A DNA stretch of 12,753 nucleotides from assembly GCA_018500075.1 (NCBI GenBank), contig JAHBAN010000007.1, positions 1 to 12,753 of the forward strand, read 5' to 3'. The position numbers were made by a program, and so were the translations under genes. How positions within the stretch are numbered: the stretch's first letter is position 1; each line of letters begins with the position of its first letter. The DNA comes from Flavobacteriia bacterium. Its GTDB lineage: Bacteria; Bacteroidota; Bacteroidia; Flavobacteriales; Flavobacteriaceae. The notes beneath the pieces were generated by a model. It saw only the letters and a program-made list of their open reading frames with translations, searched no databases and was not told the DNA's origin. Below, piece by piece: positions 1 to 7,285 of the stretch.

Positions 1-222
1 CATCCGGGATTGATTGACTGGGGGGAGAGCGCGCATCCGGCGACACGGCTTGCGGACTCGGGCCCGCGGCTTGAGCGCTTGAGGCTGGGGCACCCCGCGG
101 CGCAGGCGCTCTGCGCGGCGCTTGGAGAGGTGCGGGGCGGGCGTGTGGAGATTGTCAACGCGGCTTTGCCGGCGCTCTCGGCGCGGCTTCTGGCGCGGGA
201 CGGGCGGGCGATCTGGCTGTGA
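1..222 (+). CDS. C-terminal part of a VOC/glyoxalase-like domain protein (5' truncated)
   Basis: The reading frame is open from the first base (His-Pro-Gly-Leu-Ile-Asp-Trp-Gly) and ends at TGA 220-222, so only the last 73 residues are present. The segment with IDWG followed by SAHPATRL resembles the end of the glyoxalase-like VOC proteins common in Rhodobacterales, where the phrase 'FLIDWG..PHPA' precedes a short C-terminal beta-alpha-beta unit. A terminal strand ending in AIWL fits such a domain. The TTG at position 10 is not a likely start, because the frame continues upstream beyond the window. The stop overlaps the next gene's GTG by four bases, so the two are probably translationally coupled. 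The substrate cannot be told from this fragment. The family call rests on remembered sequence style, so it is moderate. Confidence 0.55.
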   Translation, partial: HPGLIDWGESAHPATRLADSGPRLERLRLGHPAAQALCAALGEVRGGRVEIVNAALPALSARLLARDGRAIWL

Positions 223-248
223 GTTTGCGGGCTGTGAGTTTGCGGGCG
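219..248 (+). repeat. 15-bp tandem duplication over the start codon of the GNAT gene
   Basis: GTGAGTTTGCGGGCT (219-233) is followed directly by GTGAGTTTGCGGGCG (234-248), which are 14 of 15 bases identical. The period is five codons, so the frame is kept and the N-terminus reads MSLRA-VSLRA. It creates two equivalent GTG start codons. Confidence 0.9.
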
Positions 249-713
249 GCGCGGGCTGAGGATGCGGCGGGCATTGCCGTGATCTGGAACCAGATCATTG
301 ACGAGACTTTGGCGACTTTCACCAGCGCGCCGAAGCAGCCGGAGGCGCTCGTGAATGCGATCGGGGCCGAGCCGGGCCGTTGGTTTGTGGCCGAGGCGCA
401 AGGGGCGGTGCTTGGCTTTGCCTGTTACTTCCAGTTTCGCGGCGGGCCGGGCTATGCGCAGTCGATGGAATATACCATCCATCTGGCGCAGGGGGCGCGC
501 GGGCGCGGGCTGGGGCGCGGGCTTTTGGCGGCGGTTGAGGCTGGCGCGCGCGCAGAGGGCGCGCATTCGCTTTATGGCGGGGTGAGCGGGGCAAACCCCG
601 AGGGGCAGGCGTTTCATGCGCGTATGGGATTTGCGCGGCTCGCTGTTTTGCCCGAAGTGGGGCGCAAGAACGGCCAATGGCTTGATCTGCATCTTTATCA
701 TAAATTTCTGTGA
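219..713 (+). CDS. GNAT-family N-acetyltransferase, phosphinothricin-acetyltransferase-like
   Basis: A 164-residue cytoplasmic acetyltransferase that should move an acetyl group from acetyl-CoA to a small amine. The N-terminal LRAARAEDAAGIAVIWN is the first strand and helix of the fold. Residues 84-101 carry the acetyl-CoA loop R-x-x-G-x-G (RGRGLG). GANPEGQAFHARMGF (124-138) is motif B, and WLDLHLYHK (154-162) closes the domain. The NQIIDET segment and the C-terminal W-x-D pattern point to the PAT/Bar-like subgroup often annotated as phosphinothricin acetyltransferase, but the natural substrate is unknown. The start is ambiguous: GTG 219 overlaps the upstream stop (GTGA), and a second GTG at 234 lies in an exact duplication of the start region. 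No good Shine-Dalgarno sequence precedes either start. The product is complete and ends at TGA 711-713. Confidence 0.85.
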   Translation: MSLRAVSLRAARAEDAAGIAVIWNQIIDETLATFTSAPKQPEALVNAIGAEPGRWFVAEAQGAVLGFACYFQFRGGPGYAQSMEYTIHLAQGARGRGLGRGLLAAVEAGARAEGAHSLYGGVSGANPEGQAFHARMGFARLAVLPEVGRKNGQWLDLHLYHKFL

Positions 714-755
714 TTGCGCGCTGACAGCTTGGGCCTTGCGCGTTAGGATTACCCC

Positions 756-1436
756 ATGTCGATTTGGACCCAGATAACGGCGGCTGTGGCTGCGCTTGCC
801 AAAGGCGCACCGCTGAGCGCTGTTTTTGCGCAGTTGCGCACGCCGCCCGAGCGCTCGATTGCGTTTACGATTGCTGTGATTGCGCTTGGCGCGAAGATGG
901 CGAAGGCGGACGGGCTTGTCACGCGGGACGAGGTTATGGCGTTTCGCGAGGTGTTCCGGATTGCCCGCGAGGACGAGGCGGGGGCGGCCAAAGTCTTTAA
1001 TCTGGCGCGCCAGGATGTGGCCGGGTTCGAGGACTATGCGGTGCGGGTGCGCGAGATGTTTGGCGCCGGGCATGAGGCGCTTGGCGATTTGCTGGAGGGG
1101 CTGTTTCATATTGCGATGGCGGATGGGCGGTATCATCCGAATGAGGACGAGTTTCTGAAAGATGTCGCGGATATCTTTGGCCTTGGCGAGACCGAGTTTC
1201 GCCAGATCAGGAGCCGGTTTGTGCCCGAGGCGGAGGCCGATCCTTATTCGGTTTTGGGGCTGACGCCGGCGGCTGGCATGGACGAGCTGCGCGCCGCCTG
1301 GAAACGGCTTGTGCAAGAGAGCCACCCGGACAGGCTTGTGGCGCGGGGGCTGCCCGAAGAGGCGATCAAAATGGCCGAGAAGCGTATGGTTGCGATCAAC
1401 CGCGCCTGGGCCGAGATCAAGGATTTGCGGGGCTGA
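756..1436 (+). CDS. TerB-like / J-domain protein (DjlA-type co-chaperone)
   Basis: A 226-residue protein with two domains. Residues about 33-150 form an all-helical TerB-like domain with its two typical acidic turns, AKADGLVT (49-56) and MADGRYHPNEDEF (121-133). Residues 162-226 form a C-terminal J-domain, DPYSVLGL at the start and the HPD tripeptide at 190-192, which should stimulate a DnaK-type Hsp70. This domain order is that of DjlA. The E. coli protein begins with a membrane anchor. Here the first 30 residues are only moderately hydrophobic and contain Lys and Gln, so a soluble form is more likely. The start at ATG 756 is supported by AGGA at 745-748, seven bases upstream. The stop overlaps the next start by one base (TGATG), which suggests coupled translation with the nuclease-fold gene. 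Confidence 0.88.
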   Translation: MSIWTQITAAVAALAKGAPLSAVFAQLRTPPERSIAFTIAVIALGAKMAKADGLVTRDEVMAFREVFRIAREDEAGAAKVFNLARQDVAGFEDYAVRVREMFGAGHEALGDLLEGLFHIAMADGRYHPNEDEFLKDVADIFGLGETEFRQIRSRFVPEAEADPYSVLGLTPAAGMDELRAAWKRLVQESHPDRLVARGLPEEAIKMAEKRMVAINRAWAEIKDLRG

Positions 1437-2485
1437 TGCGGATCGCGACCTATAATGTCGAGTGGTTTAACGAGCTGTTTGATGATGAGGGGGCGCTTTT
1501 GCAGGATGAGGGGTGGTCGGGGCGTCACGATGTGAGCCGCGCCCAGCAGATCGAGGCTTTGGGCCTTGTGTTTGCAGCGCTTGATGCGGATGCGATTATG
1601 GTGATCGAGGCGCCCGACGACAACCGCCGCCGCAGCACAAAGACCGCGCTGCAAGGGTTTGCGCGGCACTTTGGTCTGAGGGCAAAGGCCACATTGCTCG
1701 GCTTTCAGAACGATACGCAGCAGGAAATTGCCCTGATGTATGACCCTGCGGTGATGACGGCGCGCCATGCGCCTCTGGGCCAAAGCACGGGCAAGAAAGG
1801 CTCGGCGCTGTCGCCGCGGTTTGACAGCACCTTTCGGATTGATCTGGATGTGGATGCCAAAGAAGATCTGGTGACCTTCTCCAAGCCGCCTCTGGAGGTG
1901 GAGGCGGTGCTCAAAAGCGGGCCGGTTCTGCGCCTTGTGGGGGCGCATCTGAAGTCAAAGGCGCCACATGGGGCGCGCAGTGAGGCCGAGGCGATGGCGC
2001 TTTCGATCGAGAACCGCCGCAAGCAGCTCGCACAGGCGATCTGGCTGCGTCAGAGGCTTGAAGACCACTTGAAAGCCGAGGAGTCTCTGATCCTGTTGGG
2101 CGATCTCAATGACGGGCCGGGGCTTGACCAATATGAGGATCTGTTCGGGCGCTCCTCGGTCGAGATTGTCATGGGGGAGGCAGGCGGAGAGGCAGGAGGG
2201 GAGGCCGGAGAGCACTGTCTGTTTGATCCGCACGCGCGGCTTGGCTTGCAGCGCAGATTGGGCGCGACCCCCACGACAGCGCGCTTTTTTATCCGCGAGC
2301 ACGGGCGTTATTTGCAGGCTTTGTTGGATTATATCATGGTCTCGCCCGACCTTCTGGCAAAAGCGCCGGTCTGGCGGATCTGGCATCCGTTTGATGACCC
2401 TGAGTGCTGGCGCAACACGGCGCTGCGCGATGCTTTGCTTTTGGCGTCAGATCATTTTCCTGTCACATTGGACATCGATCTTTAG
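1436..2485 (+). CDS. Endonuclease/exonuclease/phosphatase (EEP) family protein
   Basis: A 349-residue metal-dependent phosphodiesterase/nuclease fold of the exonuclease III / DNase I-like superfamily. The active-site set appears complete: Asn7 and Glu9 in TYNVEW, Glu58 in VIEAPDD, His171 in GAHLKSK, Asp223 and Asn225 in LLGDLNDGPG, and Asp339-His340 in ASDHFPV. No signal peptide is seen, so it should act in the cytoplasm. Whether it cuts DNA, RNA, a nucleotide or a phospholipid headgroup cannot be read from the sequence. Residues 247-258 are a Gly-Glu-Ala-Gly triple repeat in a surface-loop position, listed separately. It starts within the stop of the TerB/J-domain gene. Its TAG overlaps by four bases the stop of the convergent gene on the other strand. 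Confidence 0.88.
   Translation: MRIATYNVEWFNELFDDEGALLQDEGWSGRHDVSRAQQIEALGLVFAALDADAIMVIEAPDDNRRRSTKTALQGFARHFGLRAKATLLGFQNDTQQEIALMYDPAVMTARHAPLGQSTGKKGSALSPRFDSTFRIDLDVDAKEDLVTFSKPPLEVEAVLKSGPVLRLVGAHLKSKAPHGARSEAEAMALSIENRRKQLAQAIWLRQRLEDHLKAEESLILLGDLNDGPGLDQYEDLFGRSSVEIVMGEAGGEAGGEAGEHCLFDPHARLGLQRRLGATPTTARFFIREHGRYLQALLDYIMVSPDLLAKAPVWRIWHPFDDPECWRNTALRDALLLASDHFPVTLDIDL
2174..2209 (+). repeat. In-frame 12-bp tandem repeat encoding (GEAG)3
   Basis: Three consecutive 12-bp units read GGGGAGGCAGGC, GGAGAGGCAGGA and GGGGAGGCCGGA. They differ at third codon positions only and encode Gly-Glu-Ala-Gly three times (residues 247-258), followed by Glu-His. The repeat is a multiple of three and keeps the frame. 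It probably lengthens a loop between the DxN motif and the substrate-side strands. Confidence 0.85.
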
Positions 2486-2928
2486 CGGGCTGCGAAGGTG
2501 ACCCCGAAGGAGAGCAGCCCGTCGGCGCCGCCGGCCGTCATCGGGACAAGCTGCACAAAGAGATTTTGATGGCGGGCTTGCAGGCCGCCGATAAACACCA
2601 TGTCGCCGCCAAGATGGGTTTTGAACGTCTTGCCATTCACAGGGTAGAAGGCCAGACCGGCAAACAGGCCGGCATCGCCATTGGCCCATGTTTTGAGCGG
2701 GCGATACTGCGTCGCGGCGAGCGAAACACGCTTGTAGCTGTTGTAGAACGCGCCGAGGCTGAAGGCGCTATGGCTTTGTTCCCATGTGAGAAAAACGCCG
2801 GGATTCAGCTCGTTAAAACTGGTGGCGCCGATATGTTTGGAGCCGAGCAGGAGCGAATACCTGTCGGGGCCAGCGTGCAACGGTGTGGCGAGAAAAACGA
2901 GACTGAGAAAAACAAAAACACGATACAT
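2482..2928 (-). CDS. Small secreted protein, probable outer-membrane beta-barrel, function unknown
   Basis: A 148-residue protein with a clear Sec signal peptide: MYR, a hydrophobic stretch VFVFLSLVFLAT, then PLHA with cleavage expected after Ala19. The mature part alternates hydrophobic and polar residues in short stretches with Gly and aromatic girdle residues (YSLLLGSKHI, FNELNPGVFLTW, FSLGAFYNSYKRVSL, GLFAGLAFYP, LLSFGVTF), as in small outer-membrane beta-barrels. The phrase GSKHIGA..FNELNPG also occurs, from memory, in uncharacterised proteobacterial proteins of about 150-160 residues. A PagP-like lipid-modifying enzyme is conceivable, but I see no diagnostic residues. ATG 2928 is preceded by TAGGA about ten bases away. 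The stop TAA overlaps the stop of the convergent EEP gene. It appears monocistronic. Confidence 0.7.
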   Translation of the reverse strand: MYRVFVFLSLVFLATPLHAGPDRYSLLLGSKHIGATSFNELNPGVFLTWEQSHSAFSLGAFYNSYKRVSLAATQYRPLKTWANGDAGLFAGLAFYPVNGKTFKTHLGGDMVFIGGLQARHQNLFVQLVPMTAGGADGLLSFGVTFAAR

Positions 2929-2990
2929 AACACTGGTTTCCTAAGGGGTGGCCGGGGGTCAAAGGCGGGGAGGCCTGGGGCTTGCGCCGG

Positions 2991-2996
2991 TTTATA
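2991..2996 (-). promoter_or_regulatory. -10-like element TATAAA upstream of the secreted protein gene
   Basis: On the minus strand TATAAA sits about 63 bases before the ATG in an otherwise GC-rich leader and is preceded by a T/C-rich stretch. No convincing -35 was found at 16-18 bases (best is TCAATT), so this is a candidate only. Confidence 0.3.
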
Positions 2997-3040
2997 GGAA
3001 AGAAATGAGACAAAATTGAGCCAACGGCGGCCCTGCGCCG

Positions 3041-3072
3041 AAAAAAAGCGCTGCGGCAAGCCGTTTTGCCGC
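3041..3072 (-). terminator. Candidate rho-independent terminator of ppx
   Basis: Read on the minus strand, a perfect 7-bp stem (GCGGCAA / TTGCCGC, 3072-3066 with 3059-3053) with a 6-base loop is followed after five bases by seven T (3047-3041). It lies about 87 bases downstream of the ppx stop, in the gap before the next - strand gene. The gap between stem and T-run is longer than ideal. An adjacent 14-bp palindrome, GCCCGCGCGCGGGC (3071-3084), overlaps the stem base and could compete with it. Confidence 0.4.
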
Positions 3073-3158
3073 CCGCGCGCGGGCCTGTGGCGCGCGGAGC
3101 TGAATTGGCTTTTTGCGGGGGGGCGACGCGGGGCTGTTGCGCCAGAAACGGGCTTAAG

Positions 3159-4703
3159 TTACTGACTTAAAATAATATTTGGCGTTGCGGGCAGGGCCGC
3201 GGCAAGCGAGTTGAACCGTGCTTCGGCGACTTCGCCAAACAGCGGAACAGCGTCCGGACTGAGCGTAAGCTCGAGCACCCGTTTTTTGGGATAGAGCCGC
3301 ATTTGGCCGATCTGGGCGTCTTTTTGGAGCCAGAGCATCGCCCCGAAGCGCATGGCTTTTCCGACCGTTTCGGCGACTCTTTGATCATTGGGGGAGATCA
3401 GACCCGCGATTGACCCGGCGCGGGCGGCTGTGAGGCCGGCGTTTGAATAGCGATAGAGCAGAGCAAGGCCGAGAAAAATACGCTCGTTGTGACGGATCCC
3501 GCCGAGATTGGCTTGGGTGGCGAGGTTAAAGCAGGTTTCGGCGCGGTAATCGGGATGGGCGCGCCAGCTCACGTCATGCAGCAGGCAGGCGGCTTTGATC
3601 AGCTTGAGGCGCTCGGGCGTCGCCGATTTGAACAGAGGTTGGATAAACTCATAGAGCGTGCGGCCGAATCCCGGCAGGCGGGCATCTTTGGCTTCGGCAA
3701 AACGGCACGCCTCGATGAGCGGGTCGCGGTCGCGCAACTTTTGCGGCATTTGTTCATAAAGCATTCCCTCGCGGATTCCATAGGAGCTGATGGCGATATC
3801 GTGAGGTCTGAAGTCTCGGACGATTTCCTTAAGAACTTCTGAAGCGATCGGCACGAGCTTCATGCGGCTGGAGGAGATGCCGGTTTTGGCGCGAATCGTT
3901 TCTTCATCATTTTGGGCAATATAGTCGGCGGTCGCGCTGACGGCTTTGCGGCTCATGCGATACTCATGCAGCACGTGCAGCGGATAGCCGCGGCGCTCCA
4001 TGTCGATGCGCGCAATCGCCCGCCAGGAGCCTCCGACGAGAAACAGCCGGTTGTGCTGTGGGCCAAGCTCTTGATGCAGGCTCTGGATCGTGCTGCGGAT
4101 GATCTCTTTGCGGGCTTTTTTGCCGCCCTTGACGCTCATCAGCCGCTGTGGCCCGAGGGCCGAGCTGACCCGCTTTCCGACGACCCCGTCGGCCACTTCG
4201 GCCAGCTCCATGGAGGAGCCGCCAATATCGCAGACCAGCCCGTAGGAGCCGGGCCAGCCGAGCAAAACACCCTGTGCAGACAGGCGCGCTTCTTCTTTTC
4301 CGTCGATCACATGAAGCTGCAATCCGGTCTCGCTTTCGACCAGATCGCGGAACTCCTGGCCGTCTTCGGCCTCGCGCACAGCGGCTGTGGCCACGGCGGT
4401 GAGCGGCCCTGTGTTCATGCCAATGGCGAGGCGTTGAAACCGGCGGATGGCACTGAGCGCGCGGGTGCGCCCGGAGGGGTTGAGGCGGCCGGTTTCGCCG
4501 ATGCCTTCGCCGAGGCCGCACATGACCTTTTCGTTGAAGAAATAGGCCGGGCTGCGCGCCGCACCGTCAAAGACCACAAGGCGCACCGAGTTTGAGCCGA
4601 CATCGACCACGCCGACACGCGACAGAGCTCTTGCTTTCGGGTCTTGGAAGAGCGGGCGGCCAAAAAGCCCCCAGTCGCTTGAATTTGCTTGATTTTCGCT
4701 CAT
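3159..4703 (-). CDS. ppx: Exopolyphosphatase / Ppx-GppA phosphatase family
   Basis: A 514-residue cytoplasmic enzyme of the actin-like ASKHA fold that removes terminal phosphates from polyphosphate or hydrolyses pppGpp. Phosphate loop 1 is VVDVGSNSVRL (32-42). The GKEEARLS segment (135-142) carries the conserved catalytic Glu. Phosphate loop 2 is CDIGGSSMEL (158-167). Around residue 375 an HD-like C-terminal region follows (LLHDVSWRAHPDYRAE). The length matches long alphaproteobacterial Ppx forms. ATG 4703 is supported by AGGAGC, seven bases upstream (4711-4716). The neighbour upstream is ppk1, so the exopolyphosphatase role is favoured over a pure GppA role. The 312-bp gap and a candidate promoter suggest it can be transcribed apart from ppk1. 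The stop codon lies in a small dyad, TTAAGT-N5-ACTTAA (3154-3170). Confidence 0.93.
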   Translation of the reverse strand: MSENQANSSDWGLFGRPLFQDPKARALSRVGVVDVGSNSVRLVVFDGAARSPAYFFNEKVMCGLGEGIGETGRLNPSGRTRALSAIRRFQRLAIGMNTGPLTAVATAAVREAEDGQEFRDLVESETGLQLHVIDGKEEARLSAQGVLLGWPGSYGLVCDIGGSSMELAEVADGVVGKRVSSALGPQRLMSVKGGKKARKEIIRSTIQSLHQELGPQHNRLFLVGGSWRAIARIDMERRGYPLHVLHEYRMSRKAVSATADYIAQNDEETIRAKTGISSSRMKLVPIASEVLKEIVRDFRPHDIAISSYGIREGMLYEQMPQKLRDRDPLIEACRFAEAKDARLPGFGRTLYEFIQPLFKSATPERLKLIKAACLLHDVSWRAHPDYRAETCFNLATQANLGGIRHNERIFLGLALLYRYSNAGLTAARAGSIAGLISPNDQRVAETVGKAMRFGAMLWLQKDAQIGQMRLYPKKRVLELTLSPDAVPLFGEVAEARFNSLAAALPATPNIILSQ

Positions 4704-4732
4704 TCTCAGCGCTCCTGAAGCGGGTTGCGCCT

Positions 4733-4761
4733 GTTATGGCGCGCAGAGGCGAATGCGTCAA
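4733..4761 (-). promoter_or_regulatory. Candidate housekeeping promoter for ppx
   Basis: On the minus strand TTGACG (4761-4756) is followed after exactly 17 bases by CATAAC (4738-4733). That is 5 of 6 and 4 of 6 matches to the sigma-70 hexamers. Transcription would start near 4726, giving a leader of about 23 bases that includes the AGGAGC ribosome site. Confidence 0.45.
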
Positions 4762-4843
4762 CAGGGGGAACGGCATTAACATAAGGTAAAGCCGGCGGGC
4801 GCGGCGTTTGGTCTTTTTGGCTCGGGCCAAAACAGGGGGGTGA

Positions 4844-4876
4844 AAAGCGTGCACAGGGCGTGCACAAAGCGTGCAC
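4844..4876 (-). promoter_or_regulatory. Three 11-bp tandem units, GTGCACGC plus a pyrimidine-rich spacer
   Basis: On the minus strand the units are GTGCACGCTTT (4876-4866), GTGCACGCCCT (4865-4855) and GTGCACGCTTT (4854-4844). The 8-base core GTGCACGC is exact in all three and contains the palindrome GTGCAC. The period of 11 bp puts each core on the same face of the helix, as in direct-repeat sites of OmpR/PhoB-type regulators. The core is not the known Pho box sequence. The array lies between ppk1 and ppx, upstream of the ppx promoter candidate. Confidence 0.55.
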
Positions 4877-5015
4877 CGGCCAAACCGCTCAAAAATGGTA
4901 AACGCCGTAAAACGCTGCCTTAGCGATTTATAAACCTTTGATCAGACAGACGCGCGGCGCGATGCGGGGGGGTAGAGGTCGGGCGTCGGGCGCGGGGGCT
5001 TTCGCGCTGTGCGGC

Positions 5016-7187
5016 TCAGTCTTCGGCGTGGGTGAGCTTTGGGACATCGGAGGCCCCGGCGGAGCCGCGTCCGGAGAGGGAGGGGTTTTCCATAAAGAAG
5101 CGGTGGCAGTTGAAGGAAAATGTCCCCTCGGGCAGCTCGGCGCGCAGGAAGCGGCCGGAGGCGTCCATGACCCAGCTTTGCGCGGTGTCGGCCATATTGG
5201 CGGCCATGACCTGTGAGGTGATCTGGGCTTTGACGGTCGGGTTTTCGATTTCGACAAGGGTTTCGACGCGGCGCGAGAGGTTGCGGCCCATCCAGTCGGC
5301 CGAGGAGATAAACACCCGCGCCTTTTTATGCGGCAGCCCGCTGCCGTTGCCAAAGCAGACAATGCGCGAGTGTTCCAGAAAGCGCCCGACGATCGACTTG
5401 ACGCGGATCGTTTCGGAGAGGCCTTTGACGCCCGGTCTGAGGCCGCAGATTCCGCGGACCACAAGGCTGATTTCAACCCCCGCCTGAGAGGCGGCATAGA
5501 GCGCGTCGATGACTTCCGGCTCAATCAGCGAGTTCATTTTGGCCCAGATCTGGGCGGGGCGGCCGGCGCGGGCGTGGTCGGCCTCGGCCTGGATCATCTC
5601 CAGCAGGCGCGGCTTGAGCGAGATCGGCGAGATGGCGAGGTTTTCCAGCGTGGCGGGTTCGACATAGCCCGAGAGGTAGTTGAAGACTTTGGTGGCGTCG
5701 CGCCCGAGGGCCGCGTCGCAGGTAAAGAGCGACAGGTCGGTATAGATCCGCGCTGTGATCGGGTGGTAATTGCCGGTGCCATAGTGGGTATAGGTCACAA
5801 GCCGCGCGCCTTCGCGGCGCACCACGGTGGAGATTTTGGCATGGGTTTTGAGGTTGAGAAAGCCGTAAACCACATGGGCGCCCGCCCGCTCGAGGCGGCG
5901 GGACTGGCGGATATTGGCGGCCTCGTCAAACCGCGCCTTCAGCTCGACAAGGGCGGTGACAGATTTGCCGTCTTCGGCGGCCTCGCAGAGCGCCTCTACG
6001 ATGGGGCTGTCGCGCGAGGTGCGGTAGAGCGTCTGTTTGATCGCCACGACATTGGGGTCGCGCGCCGCCTGTTGCAGAAAGCGCACCACCATATCGAAGG
6101 TTTCGTAAGGGTGATGCAGCAGCATATCCTTCTGGCGGATCGCGGCGAAGATATCGCCCTCATGGTCGGTGACCCGCTCGGGGATCCTCGGTGTGAAGCT
6201 CGGCCACAACAGATCGGGGCGTTCGTCGAGCACCAGTTCGGACAGATCGGAAAGGCCGAGCATCCCGCTGATTTCGACGGTTTCGGTCTCGCAGACGTGC
6301 AGCTCGCGCTGGATCATCTTGAGCAGCCGGGTCGGGGCATCGGCGGAGACTGTCAGGCGCACAACCTCGCCACGGCGGCGGCGCTTGAGGGCGGTTTCAA
6401 ACTCGCGCACAAGGTCTTCGGCCTCATCCTCGACCTCAAGGTCGCTGTCGCGCAAGATCCGAAATCCGCAGGCCCCCTTGAGATGAAAGCCGGGGAACAG
6501 GCTCGGCAAATGCTCAAGCAGCAGCTCCTCGAGCGGCAAAAACCGGACCTGCCCCTCGGCGGCCGGCAAACCGACAAACCGGGCAATCTGGGCCGGGATC
6601 GGCAACAGCGCCTGCAGCTTGCGCTTCTCGCGGGTGCTCTCAAGCTCCAGCGCAAGGGCATGGCCTGTGTTGGGAATAAAGGGAAACGGATGCGCCGGAT
6701 CAATCGCCAGAGGCGAGAGCACGGGGAAGACCTGCTCCAGAAACACCTCATGCAAGATCGCCTTATCCGCCGCCGTCAGCTCGGCACGGGTGCAAATAAA
6801 AATACCGGCGCGCGCCATCTCTTCGGTGAGCGCGGCAAAGATGTCCTGCTGGCGGGCCAGAAGCTCGCGGGCGTTGTCATTGATCAGCACAAGCTGCTCG
6901 GACGGGGTCAGCCCGTCAATGGCCGGCGTCGACACACCCTCATTGACCATCTCGCGCAGCCCCGCAACGCGCACCGTATAAAACTCGTCCAGATTGGTCG
7001 CAGAGATCGACACAAAGCGCAGACGCTCCAGAAGCGGCACGCGCGGATTTTCAGCCTCCTCCAGCACACGCCAGTTAAAGCCGAGCCAGCTCAACTCGCG
7101 GTTCACAAACCGCGCAGGACCCGTGAGATCCCCCGCCAGCTCTTGCGGGGCAGGAAAGGGGGCAGAAAGAAAATCAGCTTGTGTCAT
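5016..7187 (-). CDS. ppk1: Polyphosphate kinase 1
   Basis: A 723-residue enzyme that reversibly builds inorganic polyphosphate from the gamma-phosphate of ATP. The N-terminal domain shows the family signature RFVNRELSWLGFNWRVLEEA (26-45). The kinase core has KQTLYRTSRDSPI (384-396) and ELKARFDEAANI (415-426). The first catalytic His is His449 in KTHAK and the second is His606 in FLEHSRI. Their spacing of 157 residues equals that of His435 and His592 in E. coli PPK. THYGTGNYH and SSADWMGRNLSRRVE are further family blocks. I chose ATG 7187 because the frame upstream of it runs through a hairpin-containing intergenic element; the full-length open frame would add 46 unrelated residues. No strong Shine-Dalgarno sequence precedes this ATG. 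It lies downstream of hdaA (167-bp gap) and upstream of ppx on the same strand. Confidence 0.96.
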   Translation of the reverse strand: MTQADFLSAPFPAPQELAGDLTGPARFVNRELSWLGFNWRVLEEAENPRVPLLERLRFVSISATNLDEFYTVRVAGLREMVNEGVSTPAIDGLTPSEQLVLINDNARELLARQQDIFAALTEEMARAGIFICTRAELTAADKAILHEVFLEQVFPVLSPLAIDPAHPFPFIPNTGHALALELESTREKRKLQALLPIPAQIARFVGLPAAEGQVRFLPLEELLLEHLPSLFPGFHLKGACGFRILRDSDLEVEDEAEDLVREFETALKRRRRGEVVRLTVSADAPTRLLKMIQRELHVCETETVEISGMLGLSDLSELVLDERPDLLWPSFTPRIPERVTDHEGDIFAAIRQKDMLLHHPYETFDMVVRFLQQAARDPNVVAIKQTLYRTSRDSPIVEALCEAAEDGKSVTALVELKARFDEAANIRQSRRLERAGAHVVYGFLNLKTHAKISTVVRREGARLVTYTHYGTGNYHPITARIYTDLSLFTCDAALGRDATKVFNYLSGYVEPATLENLAISPISLKPRLLEMIQAEADHARAGRPAQIWAKMNSLIEPEVIDALYAASQAGVEISLVVRGICGLRPGVKGLSETIRVKSIVGRFLEHSRIVCFGNGSGLPHKKARVFISSADWMGRNLSRRVETLVEIENPTVKAQITSQVMAANMADTAQSWVMDASGRFLRAELPEGTFSFNCHRFFMENPSLSGRGSAGASDVPKLTHAED

Positions 7188-7285
7188 AGGGGCGCTATAG
7201 GCTTCAATTGTAAAGATTTTACGATGCTGCCCCGGATAATGCGCGGGCGGTCCCGCAATGTCCACTGCCCCTTTTTTATTGCCCG

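Larger units (their letters stand above)
4704..5015. other. ppk1-ppx intergenic region (312 bp)
   Basis: I see no convincing gene here, as the frames crossing it are low-complexity extensions of shadows. It holds, from ppx outward, the ppx Shine-Dalgarno site, a candidate sigma-70-like promoter (4733-4761), a small perfect hairpin TTTTGGC-TCGG-GCCAAAA (4815-4832), the three-unit 11-bp array (4844-4876), and a loose direct repeat GTAAACGC / GTAAAACGC (4898-4915). No clear ppk1 terminator with a T-run was found. Confidence 0.7.

Noticed and set aside
2404..2997. 197-codon + strand frame opposite the secreted protein gene
   Set aside because: It is the complement of a gene with a clear signal peptide and beta-barrel pattern, and shows no domain of its own.
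3154..3170. TTAA...TTAA pair at the ppx stop as a CtrA site
   Set aside because: The spacing between the TTAA halves is nine bases, not the seven of a CtrA box, and the site is at the 3' end of a gene.
4567..4854. 95-codon - strand frame across the ppx start and part of the ppk-ppx gap
   Set aside because: It overlaps the ppx start and upstream sites in another frame, is Arg/Pro-rich without any domain, and lacks a ribosome site.
7200..7235. GTAAA-ATC-TTTAC dyad upstream of ppk1 as a Pho box
   Set aside because: Five-base AT-rich arms are easily found by chance, and the sequence lacks the TGTCA direct repeats of a Pho box.
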